In this document: positions 44,301-50,513 of the stretch, one piece after another
Position numbering within the stretch: the stretch's first letter is position 1
How the letters are laid out: each line of letters begins with the position of its first letter
NCBI GenBank assembly: GCA_028287465.1
Contig: JAQBPO010000084.1
Location: forward strand, 1 to 64,000
Source: Fibrobacterota bacterium
Lineage (GTDB): Bacteria; Fibrobacterota; Fibrobacteria; UBA11236
Reading direction: 5' to 3'
DNA: 64,000 bases
The notes under the pieces: generated by a model
The model's database searches: none
The model's input: the letters and a program-made list of their open reading frames with translations, nothing else
What the model was told of the DNA's origin: nothing
Program-made: the position numbers and the translations under genes

Positions 44301-44616
44301 AAATGCCGAACCGGGACAGGACCTTATTGGTGAAAGTACCTTGGGAACTCAACTGGCCTTCCAGGCGGCGCAAGGTCTCCTGGTCGACCATGGGAGCCAA
44401 GGCTTGAAGCACCGGCGAAGCCGGGATTTCAATCAGGGTGCCCCCGGCGGAAAGGTTGATCCAGGTGTCCGCCACCTTCTTTCCCGATACGATCAAGGTC
44501 ATTTCGAAATTGGAAACGGTCGGTTCCCCTCCTCCTTCGCCAGCGCCCAACGCCCGGCCGGGACCCCCCAGGATGAGCGCGAGCGATAGGAAAAGCAGGC
44601 AGGGGTTAATGGACAT
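41353..44616 (-). CDS. Fimbrial outer-membrane usher with duplicated N-terminal domain
   Basis: 1087 residues, longer than ushers of 800-870. After a signal peptide come two copies of one domain: ~38-120 (EMTLIVSGKKVADTWINLS) and ~261-340 (EVTLLVDGKSYGTLWINYS), joined by a Pro-rich linker. The rest has the usher landmarks: TKIHPMSGLPVDPY, LSAYLNTRVMERIP, the beta-barrel repeats and a plug-like EFFLINQSEVKVFINGMLRGTYQLEPGTHDLQGFPFTAGESEVEI. It resembles the CS1/alpha-type ushers by memory. Ushers secrete and assemble pilin subunits at the outer membrane. The C-terminus holds a carboxypeptidase-regulatory-like block (FTNAAGKFQLTRLQPGSYRIEM). It is the last gene of the pilin operon. Confidence 0.87.
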   Translation of the reverse strand: MSINPCLLFLSLALILGGPGRALGAGEGGGEPTVSNFEMTLIVSGKKVADTWINLSAGGTLIEIPASPVLQALAPMVDQETLRRLEGQLSSQGTFTNKVLSRFGISISINGPQRQVFLDLMKNQPKPKPVPAQAQIPVPPSEEVESIPGSMAKQDSGPWATPPVPALKGKSDPGVNAGQGKPQSGSQPPPKSDSTLLVDIGWEAGAAVDSVVSPAAPSKVQAPVKIAAPKIELQTIMLDRTRDELFEDVFKHKPLPLPPSIEVTLLVDGKSYGTLWINYSKEQKRYTFPADPVLNALQGLVKRELWEKLARRAQSQTRFTVEDLIECGFPTSLNTSVFELSTGVPAQLVGTKIHPMSGLPVDPYSVPVMEPSRLSAYLNTRVMERIPYYQYNGNRLDSLGSGRATTDALNKQPRQPVITNLDGAVNVFSWVLEGKGGIWEKSDLNGFEANRQDIRLVHDWPHKAIRLSVGDLSFPTSGFQSFLNMGGIGLSRDFSLQPHLVAYPVKDYEFFLINQSEVKVFINGMLRGTYQLEPGTHDLQGFPFTAGESEVEIQITDNSGQMQTINFNFIHEPSLLAAGRSAFSYNAGFPRRDVWKVRGLRPEPDGYKILNYEYDLGHPVLFLDFRRGFSDFLTMEAYSQALDTAGMVGFNALQAMKLGKIKADCAASFRIDSSLGWAANLEYTYIPKVSSNVSPKTWRLRMEYLSKAFFRPGQDPSYLGGLNMAGTLQSHSKFIDLNLTSGYTFRPDSFDFYNASLSLSRGWGKGWSTSFSLRNTLDRQEAVTTSVSATVSYYFNQGDHAFAASERVDNHVPDGTEKGTPPNWDYSTDMAWDYHGSSQFPYNPILKAGTTFGPSANEYTGTAGWRGNQGYAEVYGRRFEPKLSPVVTNYSDLTLQTALVYVDGNLAFSRPVTNSFVLVKGVSNEEACNILVNPNGDGYDAKSSNWRPGVVPTINPYYLKKFHLEVLDPPFGSSDERTDYTIYPGYKSGYAFYMGSSATIIALGTLLLAPGVPVVYQSFSATPLDVASQEPIVGFTNAAGKFQLTRLQPGSYRIEMDVEGKEYSLILKLPKKAVGITSVGSLILSPK

Positions 44617-44708
44617 CGTGCATGTGAGGGAGGTCCAGCATACTCAGCGTTTCCGTCTTTCAACCCCTTGAAAAGGGGCGTCTATCCCTGGCGCGCGGCA
44701 CCGAGGAT

Positions 44709-45542
44709 TTATTTGGGGGCATCCGGGAAAACCGGCATTACGGCGACCGGCCCGACCGGCAAGTCCGTGGGCCATGGCAATACCACCATGCGCCGGAAGC
44801 CCGGGAATACGCTTTGGGACGTGGCTATCGAACTCTTGACCTCCTTTACCAGGATGCGTTCGTTGAATTTGAATTTCCCGTTCTTGTCCAACGGCGCTAC
44901 CGATAACTGCATGTTCTTCAGGGATTGCAAGCCCGTCCCTTTATTGTTCAGCAGGACGACGAGGGAGGTTCCCGTGCTGTCCTTGCGCGAATAGGCCGTA
45001 TCGGCGATGACCGCCGGCTTGACTCCTTTGGGCCTGATGACGATGATGCCTTCATACCGCGTTTCGATGCTGACCAGGCCCATGGCCGATTTCGGTTTTT
45101 CCTTCGGCTCCTTCAGTTGCAGGGGCAATTGGGTCGCGATGAACCCGAGGGAAACCTCCTTGCTTGGAACGGTGGTGCCTACCCATTGGATCTGGATCTT
45201 TTTGGTATCCCCGGGATATAGGATGAATTGCGAAGGATAGACGACGAAATCATCCGCGCCAATGGACGAAGGATAGGACACGCTCCCATCCAGGTTGATC
45301 ACCCGCGCGGATATGTTGATCTCCACCGGCACCGGCGCGCTCTGGGGTCCTTGTTCCAGGGGGCCTTGGACCTTGTCGCTCGTCGGCGGGCCCTGGGTCT
45401 GGAAGGTGAAGGTCACTATCTGGCTGATGATCTTGTTCTGCGGTTCGAAAATCAGGATCCAGGGATTCAAGGTGAAGCTGGAACCCCATGCCGTTGCGGC
45501 CATGAGCCCGGGAAGGATCCCTACCAAAGATTTAAAACGCAT
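44709..45542 (-). CDS. Periplasmic pilus-assembly chaperone (PapD-like)
   Basis: 277 residues with a signal peptide, somewhat longer than the ~230 of classic chaperones. The first immunoglobulin-like domain ends with the pattern FVVYPSQFILYPGDTKKIQIQWVGT, the F-x-x-[YL]-P-G-[DE]-x-[KQ]-x-[IV] chaperone signature. GLVSIETRYEGIIVIRPKGVKP then starts the second domain. These proteins donate a strand to newly exported pilin subunits and carry them to the usher, which is encoded 92 bp downstream. It is the third gene of the pilin operon. Confidence 0.85.
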   Translation of the reverse strand: MRFKSLVGILPGLMAATAWGSSFTLNPWILIFEPQNKIISQIVTFTFQTQGPPTSDKVQGPLEQGPQSAPVPVEINISARVINLDGSVSYPSSIGADDFVVYPSQFILYPGDTKKIQIQWVGTTVPSKEVSLGFIATQLPLQLKEPKEKPKSAMGLVSIETRYEGIIVIRPKGVKPAVIADTAYSRKDSTGTSLVVLLNNKGTGLQSLKNMQLSVAPLDKNGKFKFNERILVKEVKSSIATSQSVFPGFRRMVVLPWPTDLPVGPVAVMPVFPDAPK

Positions 45543-45585
45543 AAAACCTCTAAAAAATGGGCGATGTTGCTAAGGATACCGTAAA

Positions 45586-46089
45586 TCAGGGGCCGGAAAC
45601 AATCGTAGCGGTGATGGTCTCCTGGTAGAATCCGGCGAGACGGGCGGATTGATCCGCCCAATCGGCATAGATCGCGATCAGATAGTTATCCGTGGCGCTC
45701 GTGGGCGGAACGCTGGTGGGATTCCACGTTGCCACGCCGGTGCCGGGGTTCACGGAGAGGGCCATATCGGCGGGAGCGGCAAGCCCGGCCCCCAGTGTTC
45801 CGCTGACGCTGCTCAGGACGATATTGGACATGGCGAATTGCCGCGCTCCGACCTTAAAGAAACCCTTGTTCGTGAAGGTGAAGGTCACATGGAAACCGGT
45901 CGAATCATTGCTGTTCACCACGAAGAGGGCTATTTGCTGGCGTATGCCCGGAGAACCGAAGTTGAGGCCGAGGTTGGCCGTCGCGGACTGGATGGTATTG
46001 ACTAGAGGAGGATCGGTCCAAGCCGCCCGGGAGGGGGCTATGCAAAGGGTTGCGACCATGACCAGGCCCGTTTTGATGGATTTGATCAT
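45586..46089 (-). CDS. Pilin-like subunit (second subunit, after terminator)
   Basis: 167 residues from ATG 46089, with AAGGTG upstream, after a signal peptide (TGLVMVATLCIAPSRA). It has the beta-strand pattern of chaperone-usher subunits, with ALFVVNSNDSTGFHVTFTFTNKG and the final strand SARLAGFYQETITATIVSG, similar to SCPU-type (Csu) pilins. The major-type subunit at 46256 has the matching LLAGFYEEVVTVYLV. Lower expression is expected, since a strong terminator lies upstream. It is the second gene of the pilin operon. Exact role (minor, tip or adhesin) is unknown. Confidence 0.75.
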   Translation of the reverse strand: MIKSIKTGLVMVATLCIAPSRAAWTDPPLVNTIQSATANLGLNFGSPGIRQQIALFVVNSNDSTGFHVTFTFTNKGFFKVGARQFAMSNIVLSSVSGTLGAGLAAPADMALSVNPGTGVATWNPTSVPPTSATDNYLIAIYADWADQSARLAGFYQETITATIVSGP

Positions 46090-46201
46090 TAAGGCACCTT
46101 CAGATTGGAAATCCTTTCCAGGTTCAGCTATCCGCGCTAAGATGGTACCATTAAACGGGATTCGAAAAAAAGCCGTATTCCAGGCTCGGATCCGCGAGGT
46201 C

Positions 46202-46232
46202 AAAAAAAAGAAGGGCCTGGAGGCCCTTCTTT
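46202..46232 (-). terminator. Rho-independent terminator between the two pilin genes
   Basis: Reading the minus strand, an exact inverted repeat (AGAAGGGCCT / AGGCCCTTCT, plus two flanking A-T pairs) with a 2-base loop is followed by an uninterrupted T-run. It lies 24 bp after the stop of the major pilin-like gene and before the second subunit. This is the classical layout that keeps the major subunit abundant while allowing readthrough into the rest of the operon. Confidence 0.88.
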
Positions 46233-46255
46233 CATTCAAAAATGTGGCGATGCGA

Positions 46256-46819
46256 TTAAAGCGTCGCGACCAGGTACACCGTTACCACTTCTTCGTAGAA
46301 ACCGGCCAAGAGGGTGGCGTCAGCGGCCCAGGTGGCCGAAACCTCCACTTTCCAATCCGTGGTGGCTACCGTTTGCGCTCCCGAGGCCCAAACCGGGCTG
46401 ACCACGTTGGCGGCCATCGCGCCGAAGGTCTGGGTGGTCAACGGAGTCGTCGCGCCGCTATAGGTACCGGAGGGCACGGTCGGCAGCGCGAACTGGGCGC
46501 CGGTGAATACGTTACCATTGGGAGTGGCGGCCAAACCCTGTCCAGGCTTGGCAAAACCCGCATGCTTGAGGGCGAAGCTCAGGTTGAAACCGCCTGCGGT
46601 ATTGTTGGTGATGTAGAAGGTCGCGATGTTGGTCATGGCCGCGTGCACGGCGTTGACGTCGATGCTCGTGTTACCGATACCGACGGCATAGTTGTTCACA
46701 GGTACCGTTCCGCCGCATAGCACGCCTGCGCTTACCGGGACTGAACCAATTGCAGCCGCGAGAACCGCGGCTGCGACTCCTCTACTAAAAACCTTCTTTA
46801 CGTTCTTCATGCTGTTCAT
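46256..46819 (-). CDS. Major pilin-like subunit
   Basis: 187 residues from ATG 46819, with ACAAGGAGG in front. A signal peptide (KKVFSRGVAAAVLAAAIGSVPVSAG) is followed by a beta-rich mature part: IATFYITNNTAGGFNLSFALKHAG, PTVPSGTYSGATTPL and the C-terminal ADATLLAGFYEEVVTVYLV, which could be the strand used in donor-strand exchange. The fold is SCPU/Csu-like. Being first in the operon, with its own promoter and followed by a terminator, it is probably the main structural subunit. The longer upstream frame lacks coding features. Confidence 0.8.
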   Translation of the reverse strand: MNSMKNVKKVFSRGVAAAVLAAAIGSVPVSAGVLCGGTVPVNNYAVGIGNTSIDVNAVHAAMTNIATFYITNNTAGGFNLSFALKHAGFAKPGQGLAATPNGNVFTGAQFALPTVPSGTYSGATTPLTTQTFGAMAANVVSPVWASGAQTVATTDWKVEVSATWAADATLLAGFYEEVVTVYLVATL

Positions 46820-46886
46820 CCCAACCTCCTTGTTAATGTGAGAATGAGCATTACTAGTTCTATCGGACTTTTTTCTTAGGGACTTT

Positions 46887-46902
46887 AGGGAATCCATTCC
46901 CT
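46887..46902 (-). repeat. Leader hairpin upstream of the major pilin-like gene
   Basis: AGGGAAT-GG-ATTCCCT on the minus strand is a perfect 7-bp inverted repeat in the long 5' leader between the probable promoter (46953-46981) and the pilin start. There is no T-run behind it. It could stabilise or regulate the mRNA; this is inference. Confidence 0.45.
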
Positions 46903-46952
46903 TTATTCCCCAGAGGACCTACAGCCACATCCATGCTCAGGCTCCGTATATG

Positions 46953-46981
46953 ATTATGGGGGGTGGCGGGGGAATATGCAA
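46953..46981 (-). promoter_or_regulatory. Probable sigma-70 promoter of the pilin operon
   Basis: On the minus strand TTGCAT (complement of 46976-46981) and CATAAT (complement of 46953-46958) lie 17 bp apart. The -10 matches consensus in five of six positions and the -35 in the first three. It would give a leader of about 125 bases before the pilin start at 46819. Confidence 0.5.
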
Positions 46982-47089
46982 GACCCCTATAAACAAAGGG
47001 CGAAAGACCTGTTTTCCGCGGGATTGCGCGGATCCAGGGCGCTACGGTTGGATGTACGAGGGAGGTAAAGAAAAGTTTCGGAGCGTGAG

Positions 47090-48106
47090 CTAGATCACCC
47101 AGGCGCCGTCGCGGAACACGGCTTCGCCGCCCAGAAGCACCGATTCGGTCACGGCGAACACGTCCACGTGGTGCCTGCCGTCGCGCCTGCGGAAGTCGGG
47201 CTTATTATATACGGCGTGCTTGGCGCCCAGGGACAGATGGATGCCGCACATGCGCTCCAGGGTCCCGATATCCCTGACCATGCGATCCCGGCTGAAGGCC
47301 CGGTTCATTCCGAATCCCAGTTCGCGGACCCAGACCTCGCCCTCGTCCGCGCGGATGGCCGCGAGGACCATTTCGAACGCGGGAGTGGAATCGTTCGCGT
47401 CGACCACCCGGCCCTTTTCGATCACGAGGGTGATGGGCCGCTCCGGACGGTTGGCCCGGTAATCGGTATCGGCGAAGATGGAAATGCGGACGCGGCCGTT
47501 CACGGACTCCAGATCCCGCGCTTCCGTGAAGACCTCGCCGATGGGGAACTGGCCGCCCACGTTCTTCATGTCCCGGTAGTCGCCCACGTTCAGCTTGGCG
47601 GGCTCGAAAGCCGAAGCGAAGACCAGGCGCTCTCCCCCGCTGTCCACCACGCCGCCGTCCGCGGCGTCGATACGCGCCTGCAAGGCCCGGCCCACCCCGC
47701 GGTAATAGAGGGGATCGTAGGCCAGGGAATCCACGTACCAGGAGGCTTCGTTCCCGGTCATCCTCTCCAGATGCGGATGTTCGATCACCTTGAGGCCGCG
47801 CTTGAAAAGCTCGACGCGGATACGGAACGCCTCCAGGCGGAAATTGCCCGATTGGATGAGGACGACCAGGTCGCCGGGGCGCAGGGGCGCGAAAGCCCCC
47901 AGGATAGCCTCGGGCGGGACCGCATCGAAGTCGATGAAGGCGGCCGTGGGCAGGCACCGGCGGTAGGCATCGGCGAGGAGGACGGAGAGTTCGCTGCGCC
48001 TATCGTAAACGAGTACGGCGTCCCCTGATGGCCCGTGCTCCACCGCCAGGGCGAGGATGTCGCGGATATGCTTTTCCGCGGAACGCGTTTCAGCCGGACC
48101 GATCAT
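47090..48106 (-). CDS. M29-like metallo-aminopeptidase
   Basis: 338 residues. It resembles the thermophilic aminopeptidase (M29) family: NVGGQFPIGEVFTEA matches the metal-binding Glu block (N-x-P-x-G-E-V-F), RELGFGMN fits the second acid region, and GIHLSLGA with the late HHVDVF give His/Asp ligands. The N-terminal half (VLVYDRRSELSVLLADAYRR, PGDLVVLIQSGNFRLEAFRI) follows the same fold. Some related proteins cleave other bonds, so the substrate is an inference. It is divergent from a dipeptide epimerase (125 bp), consistent with peptide use or murein-peptide recycling. Confidence 0.75.
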   Translation of the reverse strand: MIGPAETRSAEKHIRDILALAVEHGPSGDAVLVYDRRSELSVLLADAYRRCLPTAAFIDFDAVPPEAILGAFAPLRPGDLVVLIQSGNFRLEAFRIRVELFKRGLKVIEHPHLERMTGNEASWYVDSLAYDPLYYRGVGRALQARIDAADGGVVDSGGERLVFASAFEPAKLNVGDYRDMKNVGGQFPIGEVFTEARDLESVNGRVRISIFADTDYRANRPERPITLVIEKGRVVDANDSTPAFEMVLAAIRADEGEVWVRELGFGMNRAFSRDRMVRDIGTLERMCGIHLSLGAKHAVYNKPDFRRRDGRHHVDVFAVTESVLLGGEAVFRDGAWVI

Positions 48107-48231
48107 GGCGCCGGGCCTCTTGGGTTGAAGTGGAAGTCGACGTGAATCCTGAAGCGCTAAAATAGGTATGTTTTTGCAATCGCCCCCGGGAAAAGCGGAT
48201 ACTCCCTGAAGGCTGACGGGCGGGCAACGGC

Positions 48232-49329
48232 GTGAAAATCTCCCATATCGAAATCTTCAAGCTGGCGCTCCCCATGGAGCCCTTCGTGATCGCCACCGAA
48301 GTGGCCACCGTCGCCCAGAACACCTTCCTCCGCATCCATGCCGACGAGGGTCCGGTGGGCATGGGGGAATGTTCCGCCTTCCCCATGCTGGTGGGCGAGA
48401 CCCAGGCCACCTGTTTCGAAGTGGCCAAGGACTTCGCCCGGTTCCTCAAAGGGAAGGATCCCTTGGACATCGAGGGGTGCATGAATGGGCTCCACGCCCG
48501 TCTCGCCTTCAATACCACCATCAAGAGCGCCTTCGACATGGCCCTGCACGACCTGGCCGCCAAGGCCGCCGGCATGCCCTTGTACCGGTTCCTGGGCGGC
48601 GCGCGCAGGGAAATCATCACCGATTTCACCATCGGGATCGGCGCCCCGGGCGCGATGGCCGGGAAGGCCTTGGCCGCGGTCGCCAAAGGGGCCGCCACCT
48701 TGAAGCTGAAGCTCGGCAAGCATGGGCCCGAAGACGTGGAACGCGTGCGACTGGTCCGGGAAGCGGTGGGCGGGGGCATCGCCCTGCGCGTCGACGCCAA
48801 CCAGGGATGGGACTTCGACACCGCCGCGGCGACCTTGCGGGCCCTGGCGGCCTTCGACATCCAGTTCTGCGAGCAGCCCATCCACCATGACTACGATTAC
48901 CTGCTGCCGGACCTGCGCAAGCTCTCCCCCGTTCCCATCATGGCCGACGAAAGCGTTTTCAACCATCACGACGCCATCCGCCTGATCGGCGCGCGCGCCG
49001 TGGATTACATCAACGTGAAGCTGGCGAAATCGGGAGGCATCCTGGAAGCCATCCGGATCGCGGACGCGGCGGAGCGGAAGGGCGTCGCCTGCATGCTGGG
49101 CGGCATGCTGGAAAGCCGGCTGGCCCTCACCGCCAAGGTCCATCTGGCCATGTCCCACGGGAATTTCCGATTCTACGATCTGGATACCTGCCTATTGGGA
49201 CAGCTGGTGGATCCGGTCCTGGGCGGGGCGAAGTACGACAAATTCAGCCTCGGGATCGGCGATGGACCGGGAATCGCGGCCGATATCGACCCCGTTTTCC
49301 TGGCGAATTGCGAAAGCGTGGTCATTTGA
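48232..49329 (+). CDS. Dipeptide epimerase (mandelate racemase/muconate lactonizing family)
   Basis: 365 residues of the enolase superfamily. The K-x-K motif is in LKLKLG (Lys158, Lys160), the metal ligands in RVDANQGW (Asp188), CEQP (Glu214) and ADES (Asp239), and the second catalytic Lys in KLAKSGG (Lys266). This pattern, with the C-terminal CMLGGMLESRLA, is characteristic of dipeptide epimerases such as L-Ala-D/L-Glu epimerase, which act in murein-peptide recycling. It is cytoplasmic. Divergent from the M29-like peptidase. Exact dipeptide preference cannot be told. Confidence 0.9.
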   Translation: MKISHIEIFKLALPMEPFVIATEVATVAQNTFLRIHADEGPVGMGECSAFPMLVGETQATCFEVAKDFARFLKGKDPLDIEGCMNGLHARLAFNTTIKSAFDMALHDLAAKAAGMPLYRFLGGARREIITDFTIGIGAPGAMAGKALAAVAKGAATLKLKLGKHGPEDVERVRLVREAVGGGIALRVDANQGWDFDTAAATLRALAAFDIQFCEQPIHHDYDYLLPDLRKLSPVPIMADESVFNHHDAIRLIGARAVDYINVKLAKSGGILEAIRIADAAERKGVACMLGGMLESRLALTAKVHLAMSHGNFRFYDLDTCLLGQLVDPVLGGAKYDKFSLGIGDGPGIAADIDPVFLANCESVVI

Positions 49330-49477
49330 CCCGATCCCGGCGCATGCGGCCATTGTGGCCGCGGACCGCGCATTGCTATTTAAGGATGGGGCCCGGCCCC
49401 ACTAATGGAAGGGGCGTAGCCCCGGCGCAAGCCGGTCAACGCCCCTTGCCCTGAGAAACCCTGAGAGACGAGGCCCT

Positions 49478-50458
49478 ATGTTCGGCAACTATTCTTCGGC
49501 GACCCTGGTGGGCGCGGCCCTGCTCCTGGGATCCTGCTCCCTGGACGATGTCCTCTCCACCTCCAGCGGCGGCTCCGGATCCTCCATGGATGACAAAGTG
49601 GTTCTGGGCCTGAAGACCGCCCTGAAGGTCGGGATCGATTCCAGCTCCGGGATCGCGTCCCAGCTGAACGGCTACTTCGCCCATAAGGTGATCAAGATCC
49701 TCCTGCCGGAGGAAGCCGCTCAGGCCCTGGCCACCGCGGAGGAGGTCGCCGCCATGGTCGAGCCTTTTTCCTCGCAACTCTCCGCCATCAAGGCGGTGGC
49801 GGATTTCACGCCGGGCACGGACAAGAATTCCCTGGCCTCCAATATGAAGGCCTCCGGCACCTTGCTGACCCAGATCGCCGACCTCAAGGGGATCAGCGAT
49901 TCCGTGGTCAAGTACATGAACCGGGCCGCGGAATACGCCGCCCCGCGATCGGTCCCGATTTTCAAGGGCGCCATCACGGGCATGACCATCTCGGACGGGC
50001 TTTCCTTGCTCAACAGTTCCGACAGCACCGCGGCCACCACCTACCTGAACGGCAAGACCTTCTCTCCCCTGGCGACGGCGTATTCCCCTATCGTCGACTC
50101 CACCCTGGCGCTCGTCCCCTTGACCCAGTACTGGAGCAGCTTCCGTAACGGCTACAATACCGTGCTCGCGAATTACCAGAGCCTGCTGGCCTTCCAGACT
50201 TCCTGGAACGCGAACGCCGTGGTCTCCACCGTGCCCTCCCTGCAGGTCAACAAGCTGAAGCCCGTTGCCAACAAACCCATCGAGACCGAGAGCCTGGGCG
50301 GTTGGACCACGGACAAGGCCCTGGTGGGCCTGTTCTACCTGGTGGGCGAAGAGGAACGGGATATCCGGCGCGACCCTTACGGCTACGTCAAGGGCCTGGC
50401 GGCGGACGCGGCCGACATCCTGAAGGAAGTGTTCGGCGAAATCATGAAGATGCAGTAG
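49478..50458 (+). CDS. DUF4197-family lipoprotein
   Basis: 326 residues. A lipoprotein signal (LVGAALLLGSCS, lipobox LGSC) is followed by a DUF4197 domain: KVVLGLKTALKVGIDSSSGIASQLNGYFAHKVIKILLPEE, YMNRAAEYAAPRSVPIFKGAITGMTISDGLSLLN and AATTYLNGKTFSPLATAYSPIVD. The C-terminal half (~200-300) is less conserved. DUF4197 proteins occur widely in Gram-negative bacteria and are of unknown function. No RBS motif is strong at 49478. It is convergent with the GH99-like gene. Confidence 0.85.
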   Translation: MFGNYSSATLVGAALLLGSCSLDDVLSTSSGGSGSSMDDKVVLGLKTALKVGIDSSSGIASQLNGYFAHKVIKILLPEEAAQALATAEEVAAMVEPFSSQLSAIKAVADFTPGTDKNSLASNMKASGTLLTQIADLKGISDSVVKYMNRAAEYAAPRSVPIFKGAITGMTISDGLSLLNSSDSTAATTYLNGKTFSPLATAYSPIVDSTLALVPLTQYWSSFRNGYNTVLANYQSLLAFQTSWNANAVVSTVPSLQVNKLKPVANKPIETESLGGWTTDKALVGLFYLVGEEERDIRRDPYGYVKGLAADAADILKEVFGEIMKMQ

Positions 50459-50468
50459 GGGCCTGGCG

Positions 50469-50513
50469 GCCGGTCGCGGGCCGCGCCGGCTATTCCCGCG
50501 GGCCGCGACCGGC
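50469..50513. terminator. Inverted repeat between convergent genes, possible two-way terminator
   Basis: GCCGGTCGCGG (50469-50479) and CCGCGACCGGC (50503-50513) are exact inverted copies around a 23-base loop. They sit between the stops of the DUF4197 gene and the GH99-like gene, the usual place for a bidirectional terminator. There is no T-run, so efficiency is uncertain. Confidence 0.45.

Noticed and set aside
40846-46819. A type IV pilus or curli system
   Set aside because: There is no prepilin-peptidase motif, ATPase or CsgA-like repeat; chaperone and usher signatures are clear instead.
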